DNA from: Actinopolyspora alba
GTDB taxonomy: Bacteria; Actinomycetota; Actinomycetes; Mycobacteriales; Pseudonocardiaceae
NCBI RefSeq assembly: GCF_900112765.1
Contig: NZ_FOMZ01000003.1
Coordinates: 1-64,000 of the forward strand
Direction: 5' to 3'
DNA length: 64,000 nt
Part shown: positions 44,396 through 54,201 of the stretch, piece after piece
How the letters are laid out: every line of letters begins with the position of its first letter
Numbering within the stretch: position 1 is the stretch's first letter
Made by a program: the position numbers and the translations under genes
The notes under the pieces: model-generated
What the model was told of the DNA's origin: nothing
What the model saw: the letters and a program-made list of their open reading frames with translations, nothing else
The model's database searches: none

Positions 44396-45631
44396 ATGAC
44401 CTCGCACAGCCAGCACCACTACTTCGCCGGACTCGATCTGCAGGGCAGGCGGGTGGTGGTCGTCGGAGCAGGAACCGTGGCACAGCGCCGCGTCCCCAGG
44501 CTGCTCAAGGCAGGGGCAAGCGTCGTGCTGATATCGCCGGAGGCCACTCCCGCCGTTGACGCCATGGCCGAAGCCGGGGAGCTGGTGTGGCACCGCAGGC
44601 GGTACGCCGAGGGAGATCTGGACGGGGCCTGGTACGCGGTGGCCTGCACCTCCAGCGCCGAGGTCAACGAGCGGGTCGTCGCCGAGGCGGAGCGCGACCG
44701 GGTGTTCTGCGTGCGCGCGGACGACGCGAGCGGGGGCACCGCGGTCACTCCCGCCGTCGCGGAACACGACGGACTGCTGTTCGGAGTGTTGGCCGGTGGG
44801 GATCACCGGCGGTCGGCCGTGGTCAAGGAGGCGCTGCTGGAGGCGCTGCGCACCGGACAGGTCGATGAGCGCGCCGAACCACCGGAACCCGGCGTCGCCC
44901 TCGTCGGCGGTGGTCCGGGGGATCCCGATCTGATCACGGTTCGTGGGCGCCAGCTGTTGGGGAGGGCCGACGTGGTGATCACCGACCGGCTCGCGCCGCG
45001 CGAGCTGCTGGAGGAGCTGTCCCCCGACGTCGAGGTGATAGACGCCTCCAAGATCCCCTACGGTCGCGCGGCGAACCAGGAAGTCATCAACAAGCTGCTG
45101 ATCGAACGCGCCGCGGCGGGCAACTTCGTGGTGCGGCTCAAGGGCGGCGACCCCTACGTTTACGGACGGGGTTTCGAGGAACTGCTGGCCTGCGTCGAGG
45201 CAGGGGTGGCGGTGACCGCGGTGCCCGGCATAACCAGTGCGTTCGCGGCACCGGCGATCGGAGACGTGCCGGTGACCCACCGGGGGGTGGCGCACGAGGT
45301 GGTCGTGGTCTCCGGGCACGTGGGGCCGAAGGACGAGCAGTCCCTGGTGGACTGGCCCGCCCTGGCCCGGTTGAACGGGACTCTGGTGCTGATGATGGCC
45401 GTCAAGCGGATCCGCGAGTTCGCCGACGTGCTGCTCGAACACGGCAGGGGCCCCGAGACGCCGGTCGCGGTGGTTCAGGAGGGCACCATGCACACGCAGC
45501 GGACGCTGCGGAGCACCCTGCGCGAGGTGGCCGACGACGTCGAGAACTCCGAGGTCAAGCCGCCCGCCGTGATCGTCGTCGGGCCGGTGGCGGGGCTGGC
45601 CCCCGAACGCGGCGCACTGCCGGTCGGGTGA
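44396..45631 (+). CDS. cysG: Precorrin-2 dehydrogenase-like / uroporphyrinogen-III C-methyltransferase fusion
   Basis: Provides precorrin-2 for cobalamin and sirohaem. The 411-residue protein has an N-terminal NAD-binding domain (residues 1 to about 155; DLQGRRVVVVGAGTVAQRRV, ADDASGGTAVTPAVAE) like the precorrin-2 dehydrogenase of CysG, and a C-terminal SAM-dependent uroporphyrinogen methyltransferase (VALVGGGPGDPDLITVRG, RLKGGDPYVYGRGFEE, VPGITSAFAAPA, PVTHRGVAHE). It is shorter than E. coli CysG. It lies downstream of the riboswitch-controlled transporter gene and ends at a 20-bp hairpin shared with cobN. Confidence 0.93.
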   Translation: MTSHSQHHYFAGLDLQGRRVVVVGAGTVAQRRVPRLLKAGASVVLISPEATPAVDAMAEAGELVWHRRRYAEGDLDGAWYAVACTSSAEVNERVVAEAERDRVFCVRADDASGGTAVTPAVAEHDGLLFGVLAGGDHRRSAVVKEALLEALRTGQVDERAEPPEPGVALVGGGPGDPDLITVRGRQLLGRADVVITDRLAPRELLEELSPDVEVIDASKIPYGRAANQEVINKLLIERAAAGNFVVRLKGGDPYVYGRGFEELLACVEAGVAVTAVPGITSAFAAPAIGDVPVTHRGVAHEVVVVSGHVGPKDEQSLVDWPALARLNGTLVLMMAVKRIREFADVLLEHGRGPETPVAVVQEGTMHTQRTLRSTLREVADDVENSEVKPPAVIVVGPVAGLAPERGALPVG

Positions 45632-45642
45632 TTCCGCCCGAC

Positions 45643-45686
45643 CGCTCGTCGGCGTCGATTTCGCGAGAAATCGACGCCGACGAGCG
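45643..45686. terminator. Bidirectional hairpin, 20-bp perfect stem with GCGA loop
   Basis: Arms 45643-45662 and 45667-45686 are perfectly complementary around the tetraloop GCGA. The inner part GATTTCGCGAGAAAT recurs at 55387-55401. It separates convergent cysG and cobN. No T-tract. Confidence 0.8.
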
Positions 45687-45692
45687 TCGGTG

Positions 45693-48600
45693 TCAGTTCC
45701 CGCCGGGACCGTCCTCCAGGTCACCTTCGACCTGCAGGTAGACCTCACGCAGCCCCCGCAGCGTTTCGGGGTCCGGCTCCGCCCACAGCTCGCGGTCGGC
45801 GGCCTCCAGCAGTCGCTCGGCGATCCCGTGCAGCGCCCACGGGTTCGACTCGGTGAGGAACTTCTGGTTCTGCTCGTCGAAGACGTAGGTCTCGGCGAGC
45901 TTCTCGTACATCCAGTCGCCGACCACGCCGGTGGTCGCGTCGTAGCCGAACAGGTAGTCCACCGTGGCCGCGAGCTCGAAGGCCCCCTTGTAGCCGTGCT
46001 GGCGCATCGCCGAGACCCAGCGGGGATTGACCACGCGGGAACGGAACACCCGCGAGGTCTCCTCGTGTAGCGAACGGGTCCGGATCGAGTCCGGCCGCGA
46101 ACTGTCCCCGATGTAGGCGGCGGGGGATTCGCCGGTCAGCGCTCTGACCGTGGCGACCATCCCACCGTGGTACTGGAAGTAGTCGTCCGAGTCGGCGATG
46201 TCGTGTTCCCGGGTGTCGGTGTTCTTGGCCGCCACCGAGATCCTGCGGTAGGCGGTCTCCATGTCCGACCTCGCCTCGACACCGTCCAGCTCGCGGCCGT
46301 AGGCGAAACCACCCCAGACCGTGTACACCTCGGCGAGGTCCGAGTCGTCGCGCCAGTTGCGGCTGTCGATCAGCGACAGCATGCCCGCACCGTAGGCGCC
46401 CGGCTTGGAACCGAAGATGCGCATCGTCGCGCGGCGCTTGTCGCCGTGCTCGGCGATGTCGGCCCTGGTGTGCGCCCGCACGTGGTTCCACTCGTCGGGC
46501 TCGTCCAGCTCGGAGACCATCCGGAAGGCGTCGTCGAGCAGGTTCACCACGTGCGGGAAGGCGTCCCGGAAGAAACCGCTGATGCGCACCGTGACGTCGA
46601 CGCGCGGCCGTTCGAGCTCGTCGAGCGGGATCGCCTCCAGTCCGTTGACCCGCCGCGAGGAGTCGTCCCACGTGGGGCGGACACCGATCAGCGCGAGCAC
46701 CTCGGCGATGTCGTCACCGGAGGTGCGCATCGCGCTGGTGCCCCACACCGACAGTCCCACCGTGTCGGGCCACTCACCGTTGTCCTCGCGGTAGCGCTGC
46801 AGCAGCGACTCCGCGATGGCGTAGCCGGTGTCCCAGGCGAGCCTGCTCGGAATGCCCTTCGGATCCACCGAGTAGAAATTCCTGCCGGTGGGCAGCACGT
46901 TCACCAGGCCGCGCAGCGGGGAGCCGCTCGGCCCGGAGGGGATGTAGCCGCCGTTCAGCGCGTGCAGCGTCGAGTCCATCTCGTCGGTGGTGGCCGCGAG
47001 TCGCGGCACGATCTCCGCGGCGGCGAACCGCAGCACCTCGGGAACCCGTTCCGGCACCTCGCCCAGCACCGCACGGCAGATTTCCTCGACTCTCTCGCTC
47101 TGCCAGCCGTGTTCCTCCATGGCCGCCACCAGCGAGTGAGCCCGCTCCTCGACGTCGTCCACCCGCTCCCGGGCCTCCGAACCGTCCTCCGCGAGTCCCA
47201 ACGCCTCTCGCAGCCCCGGAACCGCTGCCTGCTGGCCACCCCACATCTGCCGCGCCCGCAGCATCGCCAGCACCAGGCCGATCCGGGCCTCCCCGGCGGG
47301 AGGGTCCCCGAACACGTGCAGCCCTTCCCGGATCTGGGCGTCCTTGACCTCGCACAGCCAACCGTCGACCTGCATCAGCATGTCGTCGAACTCGGCGTCG
47401 TGCGGGCGCTCCGCCAACCCCAGGTCGTGATCCAGCTTGGCAGCCTGCATCAGCGTCCAGATCTGGCTGCGGATGGCGGGCAGCTTGGCCGGGTCCATCG
47501 CCGTGATGTTGGCGTGCTCGTCGAGCAGCTGTTCCAGTCGTGCGATGTCGCCGTAGCTCTCGGCGCGGGCCATCGGAGGAACCAGGTGGTCCACCAGGGT
47601 CGCGTGCACCCTCCGCTTGGCCTGTGTTCCCTCACCGGGATCGTTGACCAGGAACGGGTAGATCAGCGGCAGATCGGCGATCGCCGCGTCCGTGGCGCAG
47701 GCCGCCGACATGCCCGCGGTCTTGCCCGGGAGCCACTCCAGATTGCCGTGTTTGCCCAGGTGCACCATCGCGTGCGCGTCGAAGTCGTCGACCAGCCAGC
47801 GGTAGGCGGCCAGGTAGTGGTGGCTCGGTGGCAGGTCCGGGTCGTGGTAGATCGCGATCGGGTTCTCCCCGAAGCCACGCGGCGGCTGGATCATCAGCAC
47901 GACGTTGCCCGCCCTGATGGCGGCGAGCACGATCTCACCCTCGGGGTCCCGCGAGTAGTCCACGAACAGCTCACCGGGCGGCGGTCCCCAGTGTTGTTCG
48001 ATGTCGGCGCGCAACTGTTCGGGAAGCGAGTCGAACCACTCCCGGTAGCGACCGACGGGGATACGTACCGGGTTGCCAGCCAGCTGTTCCTCGCTCAGCC
48101 AGTCCCGGTCCTGTCCGCCGGCCGCGATCAATGCGTGGATCAGCGCGTCACCGTCCTGCGCCTCGACACCGGGCAGGGCGTCCGGACCCTCCGCCGGCCC
48201 GATGTCGTAGCCGTGCTCACGCAGCGAGCGCAGCATCCGCACCGCGGAAACCGGGGTGTCCAGGCCGACGGCGTTACCGACCCTGGCGTGTTTGGTGGGG
48301 TACGCCGAGAGCATCAACGCGAGGCGCTTGCGCTCGGCGGGGATGTGTCCCAGCCTCCCGTGCCGAACCGCGATCCCGGCGACACGCGCCGCGCGCTCGC
48401 TGTCGGCGACGTAGACCGGCAGCCCTTCCGAGTCGTTCTCCTTGAACGAGAACGGTACCGTTATCAGCCTGCCGTCGAACTCCGGAACCGCGACCTGGGT
48501 TGCCATGTCCAACGGGGACAGTCCCTCGTCGTTCTCCTCCCAAGCGGCGCGGCTGCTGGTCAGGCACAGCCCTTGCAGGATCGGGATGTCCAGTTGCGCG

Positions 48601-49307
48601 AGTGCGCCGACGTCCCACGCCTCGTCGTCACCACCGGCGGTGGCCACCGCGGGTTTGCTGCCCCCCGCGGCGAGCACCGTGACCACCAGGGCGTCCGCGC
48701 CGCGCAGCGTTTCGAGCAGTTCCGGGTCGGGGGTGCGCAGCGAGGCGCAGAACAGCGGCATGGCCTGTCCGCCCGCGTTCTCGATCGCGTCGCAGAGGGT
48801 GTGGGCGAACGCGGTGTTGCCCGCCATGTGGTGCGCCCGGTAGTACAGCACCGCGACGGTGGGGCCCTCCTGCCGACCCGGCGTGCGTTCCAGCCTGCCC
48901 CAGGTGGGGGTTTCCGCGGGCGGAGCGAAGCCGTTCCCGGTCAACAGCACGGTGTCGGACAGGAAGTGGAACAGCTGGGTCAGGTTCTCCGGGCCGCCGT
49001 GCGCCAGGTAGGCGTGCGCCTCGGCGCACACCCCGCCCGGAACCGTCGAGCACTCCATGAGCTCTGCGTCCGGCTGTTGTTCCCCGCCGAGCACGACCAC
49101 CGGGCGTGGCCCGTTCAGCAGGACGTCGAGTCCTTCCTCCCACGCCCTGCGGCCGCCGAGCAGCCGCACCACGACGAGGTCGACCCCGTCGAGCAGCCCG
49201 GGGAGATCGTCCGCGCCGACCCGGGCCGGGTTGGCGAGCCGGTAGTCGGCGCCGCTGGCCCGGGCACTGAGCAGGTCGGTGTCGGAAGTTGACAGCAGCA
49301 GGATCAT
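45693..49307 (-). CDS. cobN: Cobaltochelatase large subunit
   Basis: A 1204-residue protein related to magnesium chelatase subunit H. CobN binds hydrogenobyrinic acid a,c-diamide and inserts cobalt with ATPase partners. Family stretches include LYYRAHHMAGNTAFAHTLCDAIE, LMLSAYPTKHARVGNAVGLDTP, VHLGKHGNLEWLPGK, PTGRNFYSVDPKGIPS and FGSKPGAYGAGMLSLID. Length is normal for the aerobic cobaltochelatase. No CobS/CobT genes are in the window; the ChlI/ChlD-type protein at 32826 is the likely partner. GAGGAG lies eight bases before the ATG, and the start overlaps the stop of a 27-codon leader ORF downstream of a riboswitch. Confidence 0.97.
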   Translation of the reverse strand: MILLLSTSDTDLLSARASGADYRLANPARVGADDLPGLLDGVDLVVVRLLGGRRAWEEGLDVLLNGPRPVVVLGGEQQPDAELMECSTVPGGVCAEAHAYLAHGGPENLTQLFHFLSDTVLLTGNGFAPPAETPTWGRLERTPGRQEGPTVAVLYYRAHHMAGNTAFAHTLCDAIENAGGQAMPLFCASLRTPDPELLETLRGADALVVTVLAAGGSKPAVATAGGDDEAWDVGALAQLDIPILQGLCLTSSRAAWEENDEGLSPLDMATQVAVPEFDGRLITVPFSFKENDSEGLPVYVADSERAARVAGIAVRHGRLGHIPAERKRLALMLSAYPTKHARVGNAVGLDTPVSAVRMLRSLREHGYDIGPAEGPDALPGVEAQDGDALIHALIAAGGQDRDWLSEEQLAGNPVRIPVGRYREWFDSLPEQLRADIEQHWGPPPGELFVDYSRDPEGEIVLAAIRAGNVVLMIQPPRGFGENPIAIYHDPDLPPSHHYLAAYRWLVDDFDAHAMVHLGKHGNLEWLPGKTAGMSAACATDAAIADLPLIYPFLVNDPGEGTQAKRRVHATLVDHLVPPMARAESYGDIARLEQLLDEHANITAMDPAKLPAIRSQIWTLMQAAKLDHDLGLAERPHDAEFDDMLMQVDGWLCEVKDAQIREGLHVFGDPPAGEARIGLVLAMLRARQMWGGQQAAVPGLREALGLAEDGSEARERVDDVEERAHSLVAAMEEHGWQSERVEEICRAVLGEVPERVPEVLRFAAAEIVPRLAATTDEMDSTLHALNGGYIPSGPSGSPLRGLVNVLPTGRNFYSVDPKGIPSRLAWDTGYAIAESLLQRYREDNGEWPDTVGLSVWGTSAMRTSGDDIAEVLALIGVRPTWDDSSRRVNGLEAIPLDELERPRVDVTVRISGFFRDAFPHVVNLLDDAFRMVSELDEPDEWNHVRAHTRADIAEHGDKRRATMRIFGSKPGAYGAGMLSLIDSRNWRDDSDLAEVYTVWGGFAYGRELDGVEARSDMETAYRRISVAAKNTDTREHDIADSDDYFQYHGGMVATVRALTGESPAAYIGDSSRPDSIRTRSLHEETSRVFRSRVVNPRWVSAMRQHGYKGAFELAATVDYLFGYDATTGVVGDWMYEKLAETYVFDEQNQKFLTESNPWALHGIAERLLEAADRELWAEPDPETLRGLREVYLQVEGDLEDGPGGN

Positions 49308-49387
49308 GCGATTGGCTCCTCGGCGTCGAGAACCGGGAGGACCGACCAGGACAGGACGCGCGATGCACGCGCGTTCGAACGGCGCAT
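49304..49387 (-). CDS. 27-codon leader ORF coupled to cobN
   Basis: A short ORF starting MRRSNARASRVLSWS and ending EEPIA. GGGAAGG stands six bases before its ATG, one of the better ribosome sites in the window, and its TGA overlaps the cobN ATG (ATGA). It lies between the cobalamin riboswitch and cobN. No similarity is recognised. It could be a leader peptide whose translation passes riboswitch control on to cobN by coupling, or a small protein. cobN also has its own GAGGAG, so coupling need not be obligatory. Confidence 0.5.
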   Translation of the reverse strand: MRRSNARASRVLSWSVLPVLDAEEPIA

Positions 49388-49427
49388 CAGTAACCTTCCC
49401 AGGGGTCCTCGCCCCTTTTCAGTGGTG

Positions 49428-49575
49428 GCGGTGGTCGGAGTCTCCTGGCTCCCGGATCATCGCTCGCTCCGGTCTTCCCATCTCCACGAGACAGTGACCG
49501 TCCACGGAGTTCGCTCCTCGGTGACAGTGGCGGGACCGCGCCGGACTCGCACCGGCTTCCTCCATGATCCACCGC
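49428..49575 (-). promoter_or_regulatory. Cobalamin riboswitch upstream of cobN (minus strand)
   Basis: Read on the minus strand, P1 is GCGGTGG pairing with CCACCGC at the two ends. The core has GGAAGCCGGTGCGAGTCCGG, GTCCCGCCACTGTCACCGAG and the B12 box AGCCAGGAGACTCCG, slightly off the usual ACTGCC end. A weak GGGG/CCCC hairpin and the leader ORF's ribosome site follow. It should repress cobN when cobalamin is plentiful. Confidence 0.93.
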
Positions 49576-49673
49576 AGATACGCGCTCCAGTTTCGGTAAC
49601 GTGCGGATCCCTCGTCAAGCCGCGGGCACACCCCGAGCCGCCATCGTGTCGCGGCGCACAGTGGTGCGGCCCG

Positions 49674-49679
49674 TAGCAT
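49674..49679 (+). promoter_or_regulatory. -10 element of cobG (leaderless)
   Basis: TAGCAT ends 7 bases before the cobG GTG, which would make the mRNA begin at or next to the start codon. No riboswitch lies on this strand. Confidence 0.45.
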
Positions 49680-49686
49680 CCCCGGA

Positions 49687-51078
49687 GTGTCCGAGAACTA
49701 CAGCGTCGACCGCGACAGAGCCGATGCCTGCCCCGGTGCGCTCCGGGTTCATCAGGCCGCGGACGGTGGGCTGGCGCGGATCCGGGTTCCCGGGGGGCGG
49801 CTGGAGGCCCGCCAGCTGCACGCCCTGACGAAGGCCGCCGTGGAGCTGGGGAACTCCACGGTCGAGCTGACCTCGCGTGCGAACCTGCAGCTGCGCGGTG
49901 TCGAAGCTCCCGACGAGCTGGGACGGCTGCTGGCCGAGGTCGGTCTGCTGCCCTCGTTGACCCACGAGCGGGTGCGCAACATCATCGCCGCCCCCTACGC
50001 GGGGCTCGGCGGGCGTGGCCGACTGCGCTCGGTGCGTTGGCTCGCCGCGGAACTCGACGCGCTGCTGTGCGCCGAGCCCGCGTTGGCCGAACTGTCCGGC
50101 AGGTTCCTGTTCACCGTCGACGACGGCAGCGGTGATCTGGCGCGGTTGCGTGCCGACGTGGGATTGCTGCCGGTGTCCTCCGACAGCCTCGCCCTGCTGC
50201 TGGCGGGAACCGATTCGGGAGTGCGGGTTCCGCCCGACTCGGCGCCCGCCGCCGCGGTGACGGCCGCGTGCGAGTTCCTCGCCGTGCGGGAACGACACGG
50301 TGCCGCCGCGTGGCGAGTGGCCGAGTTGGACACACCGGATGAGTTGACCGACGCGCTCCGTGCTCGTGTGGAGCGATGGTCGGGATCCGTTGCCGATGTC
50401 ACATCGCGGCCCCCTGCCTCGTTCACAGAGCGGGCGAATTCCCAGGAAAGACCCACTGTCGGTGAACTGGCTCGCTCCGAGGGGCGGGTAGCCCTGGGTG
50501 TGGGAGCACCACTGGGGCGCTTGTCCCCGGCGCAGCTGCGTTGCATCATACGAACGGCCGAAGCCGCGTCGGGTACCGTTCGACTGACGCCCTGGCGGAC
50601 GGTGGTCGTCCCCGGCGTCGCCGAAGACGAGTGCTCGACGTGGCTCTCCGCGCTGCACTCGTGCGGTCTGATCGTCGAAACAGCCTCGCCGTTCAACGGC
50701 GCGACCGCCTGTGCGGGGGAACCCGGCTGTGCCAAGTCCCTGGCAGACGTCCACCGGGACGCAGCGCGCGGTCTGGCCTATGTCGAGGCGGCGGACGCCG
50801 GAGACACCGAGGGCGGTGTCCTGCCGGTGCACTGGGCCGGTTGCTCGCGCCGCTGCGGGCTGCCGCGTGGTCCGGTGGTGGAAGTACTGGCGAGCCCCTC
50901 CGGATACCGGGTCAGCTCCACCACGGAGTCCGGGACCGACACCTGGGCCACGGAGGCGGGGACGGACGAGGTGGCCGAGGCCGTCCGGCGTGCCCGGCAC
51001 GTCGGTGCGAGCACCGTCGAGCCCGGGAACGGACACGAGGACAACCAGCAGGAAACGGGTGACGAGGACAACCGGTGA
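49687..51078 (+). CDS. cobG: Precorrin-3B synthase
   Basis: CobG is the oxygen-dependent iron-sulfur enzyme that prepares precorrin-3A for ring contraction; its presence marks the aerobic pathway. The 463-residue protein has two nitrite/sulfite-reductase half-domains: the first begins [23 protein letters not shown] and continues [12 protein letters not shown]; the [4Fe-4S]/sirohaem ligands are CAGEPGC (CX5C) and CSRRC (CX3C). The GTG start is 7 bases from a TAGCAT -10. The stop overlaps the GTG of cobH (GTGA). It is transcribed divergently from cobN. Confidence 0.94.
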   Translation: MSENYSVDRDRADACPGALRVHQAADGGLARIRVPGGRLEARQLHALTKAAVELGNSTVELTSRANLQLRGVEAPDELGRLLAEVGLLPSLTHERVRNIIAAPYAGLGGRGRLRSVRWLAAELDALLCAEPALAELSGRFLFTVDDGSGDLARLRADVGLLPVSSDSLALLLAGTDSGVRVPPDSAPAAAVTAACEFLAVRERHGAAAWRVAELDTPDELTDALRARVERWSGSVADVTSRPPASFTERANSQERPTVGELARSEGRVALGVGAPLGRLSPAQLRCIIRTAEAASGTVRLTPWRTVVVPGVAEDECSTWLSALHSCGLIVETASPFNGATACAGEPGCAKSLADVHRDAARGLAYVEAADAGDTEGGVLPVHWAGCSRRCGLPRGPVVEVLASPSGYRVSSTTESGTDTWATEAGTDEVAEAVRRARHVGASTVEPGNGHEDNQQETGDEDNR

Positions 51079-51701
51079 TCGAATACATCCGGGACGGCAA
51101 GGAGATCTACCGGCGCTCCTTCGCGACGATCCGCGCCGAAGCCGGTCTCGACGAACTGCCGTCGGACGTCGCCGGTGTGGCCGTGCGCATGATCCACGCC
51201 TGCGGCATGGTCGACCTTGTCGACGATCTCGCCTTCTCCTCCGGAGTGGTAGGTGTCGCGCGCGACGCGCTGGCCGCCGGTGCTCCGGTGTTGTGCGACG
51301 CGGAAATGGTGGCCGCGGGGGTGACGCGCCGTAGGCTGCCCGCCGCCAACGAGATCCTGTGCACCCTGTCCGACCCACGGGTCCCGGAGCTGGCCCGGCA
51401 ACTGGAGACCACCCGCAGCGCGGCGGCCATGGAACTGTGGCGGGGCAGGCTCGACGGAGCCGTGGTCGCGATCGGCAACGCACCCACCTGCTTGTTCCGG
51501 TTGCTGGAGCTGATCGAGGAGGGGGCGGGAACACCAGCGGCGGTACTGGGGATTCCGGTCGGGTTCATCGGTGCGGTCGAGTCCAAACAGGCGCTGGAGG
51601 AGCACCCCGGCTGCCCCGAGTACCTGGTGGTGCACGGCAGGCGCGGCGGTAGTGCGATGACGGTCGCCGCCATCAACGCGATCGCGAGCGAGGAAGAGTG
51701 A
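51075..51701 (+). CDS. cobH: Precorrin-8X methylmutase
   Basis: CobH moves a methyl group from C11 to C12, giving hydrogenobyrinic acid. The 208-residue protein has the family N-terminus [20 protein letters not shown], the catalytic His in VRMIHACGM, and [36 protein letters not shown] and [14 protein letters not shown], all conserved in CobH/CbiC. It overlaps cobG at its start and the cobI-cobJ fusion at its end by 4 bases each, so the three genes form a tightly coupled operon. Confidence 0.96.
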   Translation: MIEYIRDGKEIYRRSFATIRAEAGLDELPSDVAGVAVRMIHACGMVDLVDDLAFSSGVVGVARDALAAGAPVLCDAEMVAAGVTRRRLPAANEILCTLSDPRVPELARQLETTRSAAAMELWRGRLDGAVVAIGNAPTCLFRLLELIEEGAGTPAAVLGIPVGFIGAVESKQALEEHPGCPEYLVVHGRRGGSAMTVAAINAIASEEE

Positions 51702-53242
51702 GCAGCCAACACAGCAACGCCCCCCTGCCCGGCCGACTGTTCGGAGTGGGGCTCGGTCCCGGTGATCCGGAACTGGTCACGGTCAAGGCGGCACGTCTGA
51801 TCGGTGAGGCCGACGTGGTCGCCTATCACAGCGCCAGGCACGGCAACAGCATCGCCCGCTCGGTCGCCGAGCCCTATCTGCGCGGTGACCAGATCGAGGA
51901 ACCCCTGGTGTATCCCGTCACCACCGAGACCACCGATCATCCAGGGGGTTACCAGGGCGCGATCGACGAGTTCTACACCGAGATCGCGGGCAGGCTGGCC
52001 ACTCACCTCGCCGCGGGGCGCGACGTCGCGCTGCTGGGGGAGGGCGACCCGTTCTTCTACGGCTCCTACATGCACATGCACAAACGGCTCTCGGGGCGGT
52101 TCGACACGGAGGTCGTGCCAGGGGTCAATTCGGTCAGCGCCGCTTCGGCCGAGCTGGGACGACCACTCGCCGAACGCGACGAGGTCCTCACGGTACTGCC
52201 CGGCACTCTGGAGCCGGACGCCCTGGCCGAGCGGCTGCGGGACACCGACGCCGCCGCCGTGCTCAAACTGGGGCGGACCTTCGAGGGAGTGCGGGAGGCC
52301 TTCGACAAGGCAGGCTGTCTCGACAGTGCCTACTACGTGGAACGCGCCAGCACACGCCGCCAACGAGTCGAGAAGCTCGGCGACGTCGATCCCGAAAGCG
52401 TGCCCTACTTCTCACTGGCGCTGCTGCCCAGTCCGGTGGGTGACACCACCGGCACCACCGCGGCCCACGAGGACACCGGCGGCGAAACCGGTTCGAGCTC
52501 GGGCGGCCTCAGCGTGGTCGGATTGGGTCCCGCGGGTCGGGAGTGGACGACTCCCGAGGCGCAGGCGGCGCTCGGCGCCGCTGACGATCTCGTCGGCTAC
52601 GGTCCCTACCTCGACCGGATTCCGACCAATCCGCGCCAACGCAAGCACCCCTCGGACAACCGGGTCGAAGCCGAGCGGGCCGCGGCAGCGCTGGAACTCG
52701 CCGCCACCGGGCGCGAGGTCGTCGTGGTCTCATCCGGCGACCCGGGGGTCTTCGCGATGGCGAGCGCCGTGCTGGAGGCGGCCGCCGATCCGGCCTACGA
52801 GCACGTGAACGTCCGCGTGCTCCCCGGGCTCACCGCGGCGCAGGCGGTGGCCAGCAGAGCGGGGGCGCCGCTGGGCCACGACTACTGCGTGCTCTCGCTG
52901 TCCGACCGGCTCAAACCGTGGAGCGTCATCGAACAGCGGCTGGAGGCCGCCGCGAGTGCCGATCTCGCGATGGCCGTCTACAACCCCGCTTCCGCGAGCA
53001 GGCGTTGGCAGGTCGGTGCGGCCCGCGACACACTGCTCCGGCACCGTGCTCCCGACACACCGGTGGTGATCGGCAGGGACATCGGAGGTGCGGAGGAGGA
53101 CGTTCGGATCGTCCGGCTCGACGAGCTGGATCCGGAACAGGTCGACATGCGATGTCTGTTGCTGGTCGGCTCCTCCACCAGCAGGGTCGTCGAGCGCTCG
53201 GACGGTACGACCGTGTTCACGCCACGCCGTTACCCGGCATGA
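51698..53242 (+). CDS. cobIJ: Precorrin-2 C20-methyltransferase / precorrin-3B C17-methyltransferase fusion
   Basis: A 514-residue fusion of two SAM-dependent methylases. The CobI half (residues 1 to about 250) has [51 protein letters not shown] and [20 protein letters not shown]. The CobJ half (from about residue 268) has [49 protein letters not shown] and [21 protein letters not shown]. CobI makes precorrin-3A; CobJ performs C17 methylation with ring contraction after CobG. The fusion is common in actinobacteria. Its 3' end overlaps convergent cobK by 13 bases. Confidence 0.96.
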   Translation: MSSQHSNAPLPGRLFGVGLGPGDPELVTVKAARLIGEADVVAYHSARHGNSIARSVAEPYLRGDQIEEPLVYPVTTETTDHPGGYQGAIDEFYTEIAGRLATHLAAGRDVALLGEGDPFFYGSYMHMHKRLSGRFDTEVVPGVNSVSAASAELGRPLAERDEVLTVLPGTLEPDALAERLRDTDAAAVLKLGRTFEGVREAFDKAGCLDSAYYVERASTRRQRVEKLGDVDPESVPYFSLALLPSPVGDTTGTTAAHEDTGGETGSSSGGLSVVGLGPAGREWTTPEAQAALGAADDLVGYGPYLDRIPTNPRQRKHPSDNRVEAERAAAALELAATGREVVVVSSGDPGVFAMASAVLEAAADPAYEHVNVRVLPGLTAAQAVASRAGAPLGHDYCVLSLSDRLKPWSVIEQRLEAAASADLAMAVYNPASASRRWQVGAARDTLLRHRAPDTPVVIGRDIGGAEEDVRIVRLDELDPEQVDMRCLLLVGSSTSRVVERSDGTTVFTPRRYPA

Positions 53243-53979
53243 GAACCGCGTTCCCGGAACCAGGTGAGCGCCTCCTCCACGGTGTGTACCACGGGTGCCG
53301 GCGGGAGGTCCGGCTGTCGCACCAGCACCACCGGCAGTCCCAGCGCGCGTGCGGCGGTCAGCTTCCCCTCGGTCATGTCACCTCCGCTGTTCTTGCTCAC
53401 GATCACCTCTATCCGGTGTGCTCGGAGCAGCTCCAGCTCGGAGGCGGTGTCGAACGGTCCTCTCGCGGAGAGCGTGGTCATGTTCGGAGGCAGTGGTTGT
53501 TCGGGCTCGTCGACGGTGCGTACCAGGAACCAGTTGTCCCGCGCGGCTGCGAAGCACCCCAGCTCCTGACGCCCGGTGGTCAACAGCACGCGCCGCCCGA
53601 GCTCGCCGACCCTCTCGGCGGCCTCGGCCAGCGAGTCCACCTGGTGCCACTCGTCGTCCGGTCCCGGCGACCACGCCCTTCTCCGGAGCACCAGCAGCTC
53701 GGTTCCCGTGGTTTCCGCGGCCGAGACCGCGTTCTCGGTCATCCGCGCGGCGAACGGATGGGTGGCGTCCACCACGGTCCCGATCCGTTCCGTGCGGAGG
53801 TATTCGGCCAGTCCCTCCCGGCCGCCGAACCCGCCGATCCGGACCTCACCGGCGGGCAGTCTCGGCTCGCGAACCCGACCGGCGAGCGAGGACACCACCG
53901 AAATTCCCAGGTGGGCCAGTTGTTCGGCCAGTCGCCTACCCTCGCCGGTACCGCCCAGAACGAGGACACGCGGACTCAT
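53230..53979 (-). CDS. cobK: Precorrin-6A reductase
   Basis: CobK uses NADPH to reduce precorrin-6A to dihydroprecorrin-6. The 249-residue protein begins with the dinucleotide site RVLVLGGTGEGRRLAEQLA, then shows VVDATHPFAARMTENAVSAAE, LLTTGRQELGCFA, VRTVDEPEQPLP and EVIVSKNSGGDMTEGKLTAARALGLPVVLV, all family motifs. It faces the cobG-cobH-cobIJ operon and shares 13 bases with the end of cobIJ. The region upstream of its start up to cbiD contains no recognised regulatory RNA. Confidence 0.95.
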   Translation of the reverse strand: MSPRVLVLGGTGEGRRLAEQLAHLGISVVSSLAGRVREPRLPAGEVRIGGFGGREGLAEYLRTERIGTVVDATHPFAARMTENAVSAAETTGTELLVLRRRAWSPGPDDEWHQVDSLAEAAERVGELGRRVLLTTGRQELGCFAAARDNWFLVRTVDEPEQPLPPNMTTLSARGPFDTASELELLRAHRIEVIVSKNSGGDMTEGKLTAARALGLPVVLVRQPDLPPAPVVHTVEEALTWFRERGSHAG

Positions 53980-54201
53980 CGTTACACCTCAATTCGAATG
54001 CGGACTTCCGGCGACGGCCCGTGCCCGGCCCCGGAACGTCGGTGGGATCACGGTTTCCGGGTTCCCACCGCGGGTGGGCCGGGCCGGTCGTAGGGTCGAG
54101 CTCGCCGGTGCGGTCGGGCCGTTGAGAGTCCCGGGCTCCTTCGGAACCCGGATCGGTGACCGCGAACTCTTCCGCCAGGACGACCAATCGAACCCGTTGG
54201 A

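Noticed and set aside
46167-49292. A 1041-codon plus-strand open frame opposite cobN
   Set aside because: It lies wholly antisense to a clear cobN, its translation is His/Arg/Val-rich without any family motif, and long antisense frames are expected at this GC content.
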